Positions 1 through 10,206 of a DNA stretch of 26,959 nt are shown one piece after another (positions within the stretch are counted from its first letter, which is position 1; every line of letters begins with the position of its first letter). The DNA is from Priapulus caudatus (taxonomy: Eukaryota > Priapulida > Priapulimorpha > Priapulimorphida > Priapulidae): contig NW_014577614.1 of NCBI RefSeq assembly GCF_000485595.1, positions 29,433-56,391 of the forward strand. The letters are read 5' to 3'. The position numbers and the translations under genes were made by a program. The notes under the pieces were generated by a model, which saw nothing but the letters and a program-made list of their open reading frames with translations, did not search any database and was not told the origin of the DNA.

Positions 1-118
1 GTGGGACAGGATTGACAGAATTAAGTTTTGTGTTCACAAAATTGACTTTTGTGAGACAGAATTGAGTTTTATGCACAAAAGTGAGGTTTGTAAGACATAA
101 TTGAGCCCTGTCCTGCAT
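1..118. repeat. Imperfect ~30-bp tandem repeat, possible element end
   Basis: The segment repeats the words GACAGAATTGAGTTTTGTG and CACAAAATTGA with variations about every 25-35 bases. The left end (GGGACAGGATTGA) resembles the reverse complement of the right end (TTGAGCCCTGTCC), so this may be a small minisatellite inside an inverted-repeat element. It is cut by the window edge, so its true extent is unknown. Confidence 0.5.
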
Positions 119-1248
119 GGCGCCCCGTAACATACACTTTATTCATGTTAAATAACCACAGATTCAAGCTCTATACTCCGCTCGAAACTTTTGCCAGCTA
201 AATGATGCACACTTCTACAGAGTAGTCGGATCCTGTTTCAAAGACAAAAATGGCCGACCGGTCACCATGACGGTGACCACTTGACTGAATGGCAAAATTA
301 CACGACAAGAGCAATCTTACTTCTAACGCATTCTAGACGTCCGCGAGGCATCTATCGTGCCTGCACAATGCAAATTAGTAGGCCTACACTCTAGTGCCGA
401 AAAAAAATCAAAAAGGGCATTTTCCAGAGACGAAATGTGGAATTCAATTTGCGGAAGGTTGTATGCCGCCTATATGTGGCGCTCGTATAAGCAAACGCCA
501 CGCGGTGAAGATGAGGGCGTTGTAAGGCGGAGAGTACAAGACCATCTTATCATCGTCTACATGTCTGCAGGCAATCGCTGTCACAGACAGCTGCCCGAGG
601 TCAGGAGCTTCGTGACAGAGGCGGCTGAAACTGAGTAAACATCAGCACAAGTGGACCACCCACAAGCCATGTTTGAAAAACCAAACATGCTACGACTGCG
701 TACCCGGCAAAAAACGGGATCGACCAACCACATAGGTTATTGTTACACACCAACTATTATTGGGTACTAAACCAGCTAAAACCAAGGACCCACTAACCTC
801 TTAAAATCCCATACCAGATAGTTCCTGTATCCTATTCTCCTATATCTATCCGCCTGTATTATATTTGACATTTGCAGGTTAAACGAAATGTCTCATGACC
901 TGTTTGTTCGTTCATTTCAAACAAATGAATTGAGAATGAAGATGAAGACATATAGTGACAGGAATGAAAAGCAATGAATCAAGGCTTGGTCCACTTCAAA
1001 TTCCTTGATCCTGATCAATTCTTTCGATCATAATAGCAAAACTGTTTCTCAAAAGAATTGAGTTCAATTAGATTTTCGTCCTAATAAAATTGTGATAATT
1101 AAAGTAAGAAAAATAAGCGAGTAACGTAAATTAAAAATTAAGGAGTAACAACAGCAGCAGCAGTAGCAGCAGCGGCCGCAGGAAGCTTGATTACACAGCG
1201 CGCGGGTGACTTTGATGCCGACGTGTCTCATTGTATTGCGTGTTTCAG
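119..1248. other. Non-coding upstream region / probable 5' intron of the receptor gene
   Basis: No coding exon is supported here. A 90-codon open frame near 360-638 has no recognisable domain and no AUG in good context. Positions 1147-1180 hold a short CAG/CGG-rich patch. The region ends in a plausible 3' splice site, GTGTTTCAG, with AG at 1247-1248, 15 nt before the receptor start codon. Vertebrate prostanoid receptor genes commonly have a non-coding first exon joined just upstream of the AUG, so this may be the 5'UTR intron. The first exon itself was not located. Confidence 0.45.
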
Positions 1249-1263
1249 GTTGCTGCGCGCGCC

Positions 1264-2142
1264 ATGGCGCTGGTAGAAGCACTCACGTGGCAGAACAGCG
1301 ACGTCGTCCGCAACGCCACCGCGCTGCCGACGTCGCCGTTCGCCGCCGACATCAACGTCACCGAGCCGCCGTCGTCGCGCGCCGTCACCATCACGTCGCC
1401 GATCATCACCTTCCTCGCCGGCATCGTCGGCAACATCATCGCGCTCGCCGTGCTGCGTCGCACGCGCGCCGACGTCAGCCGCGGCATCTTCTACGTGCTC
1501 GTCGGCGCGCTCGTCGTCACAGATCTCGTCGGCCAGCTGCTGACGACGCCGATTCCGCTGCTCGTCTACGTCAACGGGCTGCGCTGGGTCGGCGGCGACG
1601 GCGTCTGCCGCGCGCACGCCTTCGTCATGATGTGCGCCGGACTGATGACGCCAGCAATCGTCTGCACGATGGCCGTCGAACGCTACATGTGCCTCAAGCG
1701 GCCTTACTTCTACCAGACGAACTGCACGCGGCGGCGCGCGCGCGTCTACCTCGCCGCACTATGCGCCTTCACGGTGCTGCTGGCTGCCTGTCCGCTGCTC
1801 GGCTGGGGCGCCACCGCGCTGCAGTACCCGGGCACGTGGTGCTTCGTTGACTCGTCGGCGAGTCGGCCGGCCGACGTCGCCTACACGTACGTGTACGCGC
1901 TCTACACGCTGGCGACGATCGGCGTGACGGTGTGGTGCAACGTCGCTGTCATCGGCGTGCTGCTGAAGCTGCGGCGACGGCGCACGCGCGAGAACTCGCC
2001 GTCTGAACAGACGAATTTCGGCGGAGGCGGCGGCAGCGGCGGCGGCGGCGGCGGGAAGCGGCCGCGGGGCGTCGAGATGCAGATGGTCGTGCTGCTCGTC
2101 GCCATCACGCTCACCTTCATCGTCTGCTGGTCGCCGCTGATG
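1264..2142 (+). CDS. PTGER4: Prostaglandin E2 receptor EP4-like GPCR, coding exon 1 (TM1-TM6)
   Basis: Encodes residues 1-293 of a plasma-membrane prostanoid receptor; EP4 receptors bind PGE2 and mainly signal through Gs/cAMP. Start ATG at 1264 is in strong context (GCCATGG). The N-terminus has two N-glycosylation sequons (N17, N31). Seen in order: TM1 with GN (N57), TM2 with D87 and the tail LLVYVNG (Y102), C115 for the extracellular disulfide, TM3 ending E139-R140-Y141, ECL2 with YPGTWCF (T191, C193), TM5, a basic and glycine-rich third cytoplasmic loop (G253-G264), and TM6 with C288-W-S-P. The ECL2 block is a hallmark of prostanoid receptors and closely resembles human EP4. The exon ends phase 0 at CTG-ATG followed by GTAGGT. 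It is very GC-rich against its AT-rich surroundings. EP2 or a pre-duplication EP2/EP4 ancestor is an alternative assignment. Confidence 0.9.
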
Positions 2143-2257
2143 GTAGGTGGCGCTGCGGGCAAGTGTCATGGCCGCCCGCGCTGATTACTTAATAGTCGCG
2201 CTTTTAGTAGTAGCACGTCTGCTGGTCGTTGCCGCTGGTAGGTGGCGCTGCGGGCAA
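2121..2257 (+). repeat. Splice-donor region present twice, 95 bp apart
   Basis: The end of coding exon 1 with its donor (2121-2162: CGTCTGCTGGTCG, then CTGATG|GTAGGTGGCGCTGCGGGCAA) reappears inside the intron at 2216-2257 with a few substitutions, including a second GGTAGGTGG donor (GT at 2238). The offset of 95 is not a multiple of three. An in-frame stop (2182-2184) follows the first donor, so reading through to the second site would truncate the receptor after TM6 with a short novel tail. Confidence 0.75.
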
Positions 2258-2385
2258 TGGCTGCCTCGCGACGTGGTTTTGATGAATACTAATTATTATA
2301 CACTATCAGGATACCCTGCGTTGCCCGGGAAATAAAGCGCTCAGTTGGCGACCACTTGGTTGAAAGAAAAAATAAAATAAAAATA

Positions 2386-2447
2386 ATCTATCTATCTATC
2401 GATCTATCTATTTATCTATCTATCTATCTATCTATTGCTCTCTATCG

Positions 2448-2515
<68 letters not shown>

Positions 2516-2528
2516 CTATCTATCTATA

Positions 2529-2575
<47 letters not shown>

Positions 2576-2583
2576 TTATTTAT

Positions 2584-2631
<48 letters not shown>

Positions 2632-2722
2632 TTATTTATCTATCTATCTATCAATCTATCTATCTAACTATCTATCTATCTACCTATCTATCTATCTATT
2701 TATCTATCTTTCTATCTATCTT

Positions 2723-2791
<69 letters not shown>

Positions 2792-3130
2792 CTATGTATG
2801 TATGTATGTATGTATGTATGTATGTATGTATGTATGTATGCATGTACTGATTTGTATGCATGAGTATGTAGTATGTATGTATGTAATGTATGTATGTTTT
2901 AAAAAATTTGTTATTTTGTAATGTATGTATGTATGTATGTATGTATGTATGTATGTATGTATGTATGTATGTATGTATGTATGTATGTATGTATGTATGT
3001 ATGTATGTATGTATCGTATGTATGTAAGTATGGTATGTATGTATGTATGTTAAATGTATGTATGTATGATGTATGTAATGTATGTATGTAATGTAAATGT
3101 ATGTATTATGTATTATGTATGTATGGTATG

Positions 3131-3161
<31 letters not shown>

Positions 3162-3595
3162 TGTATGTATGTAATGTAATGTAGTATGTATGTTATCTAT
3201 GTATGCTATGTATTATGTATTATGTATGTAGTATGTATATATGTAATGATGTATGTATGTATGTATTATGTATGTATGTATGTATGTAATGTATTATCTA
3301 TCTATCTATCTATCTAGATTCTTTTCTATCTATCTATCTTATCATATCTATCTATCTATCTATCTATCTATCTACTACCATCTATCTATCTAATCTATCT
3401 ATCTATCTATCTATCTATCTATATATCCTATCTATCTATCTATATATCTTATAATCTAATCTATGCCATATATCTATCTATATCTATCTATGCTATCTAT
3501 CTATCTATCTATCTATCTAATCTATCTAATATTATAATATATATATATATATATTATCATCTATTTATCTATCTATGCTATCTAGCTATCTTCTA

Positions 3596-3630
<35 letters not shown>

Positions 3631-3833
3631 CATATCTAATCTATCTATCCTATCTATCTATCTAATCTATCTATCGTATCTATCATCTATCTATCTAATC
3701 TATCTAAAATCTAATCTAATCTATCTATCTATCTATCTATGCTATCATCTATCTACTATCTAGTCTTATCTATCATATATATATAATATATAATATATAT
3801 ATCTACCTATCCATCTATCTAACTATCTATCTG

Positions 3834-3902
<69 letters not shown>

Positions 3903-3903
3903 A
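2386..3903. repeat. Long compound tetranucleotide microsatellite (TCTA)n-(TATG)n-(TCTA)n
   Basis: About 1.5 kb. Positions 2386-2795 are mostly TCTA with TTTA and TATA interruptions, 2796-3290 are TATG/ATGT, and 3291-3903 return to TCTA with TA-rich breaks near 3530-3555 and 3770-3802. Long open frames in the array simply encode SIYL or YVCM repeats and are not genes. The middle part has many one-base indels, which could be genuine decay or read error. Confidence 0.97.
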
Positions 3904-3905
3904 TA

Positions 3906-4165
3906 CTACTGTATCAAGTCAGTGAAAGCTGAATTCTGTTTGGAAAATTTTGCTGCAGGGACCGGTTTATTTGACGCTGTGCAGGGTTTATTTGACGCTT
4001 TTTCCCGTTTTTCCCCCTGCGACCTCAGATGACCTCGGAGGTCAAATCCAATGTGCCCATGAGATTCAGCATCAAAGGTTACCCTTACTGAACGTCTTTG
4101 GAGATTGCCAGAGTGCTCCATATTGATTTGCATTGATAACAGACAAACAAACAGACATACATTTA
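3906..4165. mobile_element. Repeat-like segment with ACAAACAGACATAC tail (possible retroelement 3' end)
   Basis: This unique-looking block contains two TTTATTTGACGCT words (3964 and 3988), a GACCTCAGATGACCTCGGAGGTC segment (4021-4043) that is partly self-complementary, and a tail of ACAGACAAACAAACAGACAT (4140-4159). Such simple tails follow the 3' ends of some LINE and SINE families, and the block abuts a microsatellite. No reverse transcriptase is present. The assignment is tentative. Confidence 0.3.
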
Positions 4166-4651
4166 CAAATATGTATTAGATATTGACAAATTATATTTAT
4201 TTAAAATTAATTATATGGTGGTGCTCACATTTTAATACAACCACAGAAATAAATTAATATATATATATATGGAGGTATGGAAGGCGGAATGGAGAATATG
4301 GCAATAGCAAGAGAATGAGAGAGACGGGCAGAGGGGAGGGGAGAAAGAAAATAGGATTGAAGTAGGCGATGTGATGTAGTGGTTTTTTATGCGGTTAGGC
4401 ATATTATATTACCTATAGACGAATCCTTACAACGCACATGTGAGAGCGGCATACATTTGATGTTCGAGGTTTGGGTTAGCTTTTTCTTTGTTTATAATCC
4501 GATTCGTGTCAGCCTGCAGGGGCCCCTATACTAATTCAATCACTGCTGCTGGTGCAATGCTGGAATCAAGAGCCCATTATACCATGATCCATAATAGTCT
4601 TACGGCATTTCGCTAGATTCTCATTCATGTACTTTTATGTGTGCATTACAG

Positions 4652-5218
4652 ATAGAAATCATACTGAGTCAGAGCAGTGGACTTCAGCACCAGCATCTGA
4701 GCCTGATGGCAATTCGTCTGGCTTCTATCAACCAAATACTCGACCCGTGGCTCTACATTCTGTTCCGCAAAACGTTGCTAGTACGCATGCGCGAGGCGTT
4801 GTTGGCCGTCGTGCGGTCGTTCACTTGCTGCTACACGCAGGCTCCACCGCGCGAAGATTCGCTGTCGGATACGGGGAAGCAAGCGCCACCTATCATCGGC
4901 TTTCAGATCGAGGTCGAGGTGCCGAAGCCTGTACTTCGGGCCCACACGCCCGAGCACATGTTCCCGAAGTCTCCCGAACGTATTCGGGAGGAGGCGCTCT
5001 TTATCCGATTCATACAAGCGATGGAGACGGCCGAGCTGGGCGGCGGCCTCGTCAGCAGCGGCGGCGGCGGCGGCGGCGGCGGCGACACTGACGATGGTCC
5101 GTCGTCGGGCCCCGATGTGAACGAGGCGACCTCTAGCGGCGAGCTCGAGAAGTTGGCTCAGCCGCCGGACGTCAATGACTACTGGGTGGAGGAGAGCAGC
5201 TTCGGTTATTCCCGGTGA
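4652..5218 (+). CDS. PTGER4: EP4-like prostaglandin receptor, coding exon 2 (TM7 and cytoplasmic tail)
   Basis: Supplies residues 294-481 and the stop TGA at 5216-5218. TM7 reads AIRLASINQILDPWLYILF (from residue 313), matching the prostanoid signature R-x-A-S-x-N-x-I-L-D-P-W-x-Y. R315 corresponds to the TM7 arginine that pairs with the prostanoid carboxylate, and D324-P325 replaces the usual NPxxY asparagine, as in other prostanoid receptors. Helix 8 is basic and ends in T351-C352-C353, a possible palmitoylation site. The tail is acidic and serine-rich, with a poly-glycine run (GGC codons, about 5057-5082). Total 481 residues, close to human EP4 (488). The N-terminal six residues of the longer open frame (from 4637) lie before the splice acceptor and are not coding. 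Confidence 0.9.
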   Translation: MEIILSQSSGLQHQHLSLMAIRLASINQILDPWLYILFRKTLLVRMREALLAVVRSFTCCYTQAPPREDSLSDTGKQAPPIIGFQIEVEVPKPVLRAHTPEHMFPKSPERIREEALFIRFIQAMETAELGGGLVSSGGGGGGGGDTDDGPSSGPDVNEATSSGELEKLAQPPDVNDYWVEESSFGYSR

Positions 5219-5340
5219 CGGCGCGGCCGCGTGACCGCGTGATCACGTGACCGCGTGACCTCGTGACCGCGTCTTTCCGACAGATTCGGGACGAAAGATG
5301 CAGAGTGTGATTTCTAGATCGAACGATGTTCGTACTGTTG

Positions 5341-5670
5341 TGGCTCCTGCTGCTGCCTTTGCTGCTATTGCTGCTACTGCTGCTGCTTACGCTGTAGCGG
5401 CGGCTGCTGTTGTTGCTACTGCTGTTGCTGCTACTGCTGCTGCTTATGCTGCAGCGGCGGCGGCTGCTGTTGCTGCTACTGGTGGTGGTGGTGATGATAG
5501 TTGTTGTAGTATCGCATCACAGCTAAACTGCTAACAGTGATTATGATTGTTAGTAGTCATAATTAGTAGTCATAATTAGTAGTAGTAATTAGTAGTGATT
5601 AGTGAGTAGTGTTGCTGCCTCTACTGCTGCTGTGGCTGCTGCTGCTGTTACTACTACTGTTAACGCGTGT
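5341..5670. repeat. CTG/TTG-rich triplet region with internal ~57-bp duplication
   Basis: Degenerate GCTGCTACTGCTGTTG repeats. A block beginning at 5368 is repeated at 5425 (both read TTGCTGCTACTGCTGCTGCT, then CAGCGG/TAGCGG). It is followed by ATTAGTAGTCATA repeats (5548-5610) and another CTG patch (5613-5650). The alanine-rich open frame across it is a by-product. Confidence 0.85.
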
Positions 5671-5883
5671 AATTGTATATAGTCACCTGATGTACAGACC
5701 GCGCATTTGCTCCTATCGGGGCCGAAATATTGAGATGACGCTCTGGCTCGTATTAGATTGCCGAGTAAATCAGTGATGAAGCCATTACGAGACGTCAAGA
5801 TTTATAATCTCAGATGTAGACCGCCGCGCGACAAACGGCCGTGCTGACAAGAGATAAATGGCATGTCTTGTCAGGTTCATGCA

Positions 5884-6105
5884 GGACTATTGTATATATA
5901 TGTATATATACACGACAGGCAACGCAGGTTCGTGAACTTGGCCCTCCTTGTGCGTATATATATATATATATATATAATAAATATTATTATATATATATAT
6001 ATGTATTATATATGTGTATATATGTATATATATGTATATATTTATATGTATATATATATAGATATATATAGATATATATATATAGATATAGATATAAAAT
6101 GTTAG
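5884..6105. repeat. (TA)n and TATG-rich microsatellite
   Basis: Long TATATA and GTATATATA runs with short breaks, ending in a TATAGA repeat (6055-6098). No coding signal. Confidence 0.9.
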
Positions 6106-6172
6106 TCATCGGATTTCTTGACAAATCGGTTTTATGTCAAGAGTAATTTTAATTCCGGATAAATCCACACAT

Positions 6173-6293
6173 ATTAACCTGTTAACGACGATCTACCTGT
6201 CGCCATCTGCTGCTAAATAACATTATCGAGTTTAGACCACAGACGGCTAGACCACAGCAGAAACCCGATGTCGTTAGAGGGTCAATATATTAT
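6173..6293. mobile_element. Small inverted-repeat segment (possible MITE)
   Basis: The left end TTAACCTGTTAACGACGATC and the reverse complement of the right end (TTGACCCTCTAACGACATC) match over about 16 of 19 positions. The interior has a short direct repeat, TAGACCACAG (6233 and 6249). Size and end structure fit a small non-autonomous element, but there is only one copy in the window. Confidence 0.35.
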
Positions 6294-6880
6294 TTGGATT
6301 TATCTGAAAATAAAATTCTCCAATTATAACGTTGTTGTTATTAGATATTCATGTATACGTACACTGTAACGTTCGTTGGTTCCGGTGAGAGTTCACATTT
6401 ATGTATATATATATATGATAGTGCCTTTTTAGTGTACGACTATTACGCATTACCCAAGTATTCCATTGTGAGATTGACGTGCGACGAGAGCATTCCATTT
6501 CAAATGCGGTGACATTTTCTAACGAGTTGGTTATAATACTGCTCTATCTCTGTCTATACGGCCCGGATTATATAGATATCCTTGTAGCATTTATTTATAT
6601 AAAGAATGTCGCTGACGACGTGGGAATTATATAAAGCCAATGCGCCTTGTCACAAACAGCCGTCGGAGTCATGTCGGGCCATTTAAAGTCGTCTGGTCCC
6701 TTGAAACGCACGGTAACAACCACCCGCTACTAAAGATAATGAAGATGATGAAAATGAGAATATCGTTTTACAGCGATATTAATGTTGCCTTAATAATTTA
6801 TTCTCTCACGTATTACGTATCACTTTATACGTCACAATACCTACACATTACAAAACAGGAAGGTATTGCATTCTCTGTCA

Positions 6881-6881
<1 letters not shown>

Positions 6882-6936
<55 letters not shown>

Positions 6937-6938
6937 GA
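6882..6938. repeat. (CT)n microsatellite
   Basis: Nearly pure CT dinucleotides with a few TTT interruptions, followed by AATAAAAAAAAA. Confidence 0.95.
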
Positions 6939-6950
6939 ATAAAAAAAAAC

Positions 6951-7978
6951 ATAAATTCTATTTAATTTTAATGTGAGTTCTACGTCTGCGCATTTCCGCT
7001 TTATTCAAGATGCCCTTTTAGAATGTGCTGTTTATAGAATGTGCTGGCTATATCTGACGCAATATCAACATGTATGGCTTATAACACTGCATAGAAGCTC
7101 ACCCATCCAACACGGCAAAATTAATTAACTTTATTAACAAACAATTACTGAATACAGAATCGGGTCATATTATATACATTTTATCAATAGCTAATAATAT
7201 TATTTGTGCTGCTCACAACAGAGCTATATACGTGATACACAGATATCAATCGGCAAATAATGTTCAATCACATCCAATGTCATGTCAATCAAGGATGTTT
7301 TTTATTGCGTAACATCGCCCGAGGAAGGTTAGAAATATATTGCATATAAACGACGACAGACACACATATATTTCGCATATAGACCGGTGAATAAAGGTCC
7401 CCACGGATGAAACATCGATGGCTATCGTTTTGTAATTTCTTCTACGGCGTCTACGCCATCACGAATCCACAGGAAGGCCGCTGGCCATTGATCCAGCATG
7501 AACGTCACATCGACAATAACACGTGTTAGCACGGTAAACGGAAGGCAGTGTGATTCGCTTGTTGATTGTGTTTTCAAAGCAAGCGATGGCGAAAAACGGT
7601 CGGTGGGGGGCGGGGGGTTGGGGGGAATATCGATGAACGCTTTTGACATGACTCTCACGTCTTCATCGTGGCACTAGTGTTAAATTTTTCAAGATTATTC
7701 AAACTTGAAGGTTGCGCCTGGCTGGGTACGTAAACACATCGTGCTGCTAGAAAGGCCACTTCATCTGCGCCTTGTTTAAACTGCGGAGCTATCACTGCAA
7801 TAGACAGCTCACTTTTACCTAGTGCTCGCGGCTGCGGTTCATTTGAAACATACAACTGTTTAAAAATATGTTATTTTTTAGGTTAAAATTACGCAACATA
7901 AAAAGTTTCATGGTTCAATCATCATTAGAAATATTATATTTTAATGTTTTAAAACTAACGACTACAGTTTGATTACAA
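6951..7978. other. Intergenic stretch, no supported gene
   Basis: Mostly AT-rich. On the minus strand an open frame (7853 down to 7655, 66 codons) has fairly balanced composition and is preceded by TTTTTAAACAG, which resembles a splice acceptor. A second minus-strand frame (7656-7422) contains a PPNPPPP run. I recognise no family in either and would not call them genes. Confidence 0.4.
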
Positions 7979-8303
7979 CGACGGTGGCGCCACTCAAAGC
8001 GCACGGTCTGAAAAGTTGCGCAAAACGACTTTTCAGCCAAGGGCTACAGACCGAGGGTGTTTCTTATTTATTAATTTAAAAGCAAAGGGATTGTAATATC
8101 TTATAAACGACATGTAGTTTCAGTTATATTATGGATAAATTTGTCCTAAAATGAACATCGTTCGGTTAAATAGCATTTAGGTATAAATATAATTGCACCT
8201 TTGTGATTAGCCCTCGGTCTGTAACGTGCAAAATATATTGGGAAAAAGCGCAACTTTTTTCAGCGTGGCAGCACGGTCGCGGGTGTCAATGGCGCCGTTC
8301 AAA
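7979..8303. mobile_element. Foldback element with ~80-95 bp diverged inverted arms
   Basis: The left arm (7979-8057) carries GGCGCCA, CTGAAAAGTTGCGC and CTACAGACCGAGGG. The reverse complement of the right arm (8206-8303) carries GGCGCCATTG, CTGAAAAAAGTTGCGC and TTACAGACCGAGGGC in the same order. The unique AT-rich middle is about 150 bp. It has no open frame, so if mobile it would be a non-autonomous DNA element. Confidence 0.7.
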
Positions 8304-10206
8304 TTTCGTAGCGTTGATGTATAATTAATTATAACAATTAAATTAGGTATCTGGTAACAAGTGCGTGTGGGTATAGACGATTTGTTATACAGTAAGTACA
8401 GTTGTATGCAGTAAAATCCGAGAGTCTAGTATCCCTTTAAATCCCTCGCCGTCTAGAGTCAAATATCACATCAATAATTAATTAATATTTATATTAAATA
8501 ATATATATTTTTTAATTAATATAATTTTATTTAATATTATTGAATATTTAATTATTTTCTTTCGGTTCGTCCTGCGCATCGAAAAAAACCCGTGCTACAA
8601 AATGTCAGCGTTATAGACGGAGTCTAATTCGCTTCCCCCACGAAGTCTACGACGATCGCAATTGCCGTGTAATCTGTCTATAGCGTGTGCGCGCGAGTCT
8701 AAAGCGGAAGACGACGAATAAAACCTTCACTCTTCGTCTTAATTTCGATTTGATGTCGCTATCGGAACAAACTAACTGGCACCGTACCCTTAGGGTGCAT
8801 GTGTATCGTGACGCGGCAGCTTTAAATACCACTTCGATTGGTGGGAAATACACGGCCTAGCAGGACGGGCCGACACTCGCGTGCATCGATCTATCGATAA
8901 CGTACGCGGTAAGGAAGCCGACTGGAAACTCGGGTGGTGTGCAGACGACACTGGTGCAGCGCTGCTGAGCCGTATGCAGGTCCTCATCGGCCGATTGTGA
9001 ATGCCACCGCTTGGCAAACATCACGAGAGAGGGAAACACGAAGCCTCATCCACACGAGGCGCCCCTCCCCTCTCCTCCCGCACCCCGATGTCTTGCTGCG
9101 CGCAATTTCCTTGCCGTGGATCAAGTGTCGGATTTCACAATTAGCCGTATCTTAGACTGGCGCCGCGTGTCTTATCCGGAACGACGAATCGTAGGCTTGC
9201 CGACAGTCTAAAACACGTCCTGAGAGTCACCATCGATTACTATGGAAATGATTGATCATGACGTGGTTAGATATCATAATAACGTATATACGTGGATATA
9301 TTGTCCCCTGACGGATCATCATATAATATATACGCATGATATCTAATTAGTGAATGACCAATCCGTCTAAGAAATCTATATCTAACGTTTGTTTTTAGCG
9401 TTCTATAGTATATATACCGTTTCAATATGATATTGAACCAGCAAACATCACTCTATAATTAAATTTTATGCCGATTGTCGTCCATATCCATCACCACGAC
9501 CGCATCTCATTACTCACAATCAGCGCCCCCTCTCGTCAGAATATGTCACGACTAGCCTAACATGACAATCGGCGAGAAAAGTTGCCACTCGCAAGTCGAC
9601 GTGTTTTAATATGCGGAGAGAGACTGTGATCGCAAGAGGAGAAGACGCGCGCGTCCATGTAAAAAATTACCGTATTTAGTATTTACCGAATCGAGAACAT
9701 GAATAATCATGTGTGGCCGAAACCAGTGAAGATAAATATAAGTGTACAGAGAAAACACGTGAAAAACTGCGAGAGCTGACGTCTCAATGCAGCCTGCTGT
9801 ACCAAACCTCATACACACACGCCAGCAGATCATATTGAAAGACGCGTACCATGTACCGTGTCAGCCATCAGTCATCGGTTTCACGGACGCGGCTAACCCC
9901 GTATTGCAGATCCAAAAGCTTCGCTAAAGGGAACCAGCTGTGGTACGCCTATAATTGTGTTCTTGTTTGGAAGCCCATTTCTTCATCCCTCGTTGGCCTC
10001 GACTTTATACCGAGTAGAGAAGAGTTAACGAAACGTATTGACGTCGGATGCGCACAGCGTGCGGTGGCCGGCATTCCGTCGGCTGAGTCTAATTACGGCG
10101 TTTACAACGCGTTTATATTGTCGTAAGCGTGCGCAGTGACACGGAATAGAAACTGGGGCCGGAAGTAAAGACTATTCTGCAGTATATATATAATATATAT
10201 ATATAT
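8304..10206. other. Intergenic stretch, no supported gene
   Basis: 8455-8565 is extremely AT-rich (TTAATTAATAT-type words). 8640-9220 is GC-richer and carries overlapping short open frames on both strands, a TTTAAATA word (8820) and an inverted CCAAT (GATTGGTGG at 8836). It could be regulatory, but nothing decisive is visible. An open frame at 9851-10126 (91 codons) has no recognised motif. 10180-10206 is a TA run. Confidence 0.4.

Larger units (their letters stand above)
2143..4651 (+). other. PTGER4: Receptor gene intron at the end of TM6
   Basis: Donor GTAGGT at 2143; acceptor TGTGCATTACAG with AG at 4650-4651; phase 0 on both sides. Joining 2142 to 4652 places the TM6 end next to TM7 in the correct register. 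Mammalian prostanoid receptor genes carry an intron at this same TM6 position, so this is an ancestral intron. Content: donor duplication, a short unique AT-rich stretch, a tetranucleotide array (2386-3903), a repeat-like segment (3906-4165), then about 490 bp of AT-rich sequence in which I see nothing coding. Confidence 0.85.
5219..6950 (+). other. Probable 3'UTR and downstream region of the receptor gene
   Basis: No gene is supported after the stop. Just downstream is a run of CGTGAC-type words (about 5229-5270). AATAAA polyadenylation-signal candidates occur at 5976-5981, 6309-6314 and 6938-6943; I cannot tell which, if any, is used. The stretch also holds triplet, TA and CT repeats, listed separately. 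Confidence 0.4.

Noticed and set aside
1206-1850. Long open frames overlapping receptor exon 1 in other frames and on the minus strand
   Set aside because: They are arginine/alanine-rich shadows of a GC-rich coding exon; only the 1264 frame has TM segments and prostanoid motifs.
2356-2863. Open frames encoding IYLS repeats
   Set aside because: Pure translation of the TCTA/TATG microsatellite.
5190-5218. Receptor C-terminus as a PDZ ligand for the neighbouring harmonin
   Set aside because: The tail ends G-Y-S-R, without the hydrophobic last residue of standard PDZ ligands; gene adjacency alone does not imply interaction.
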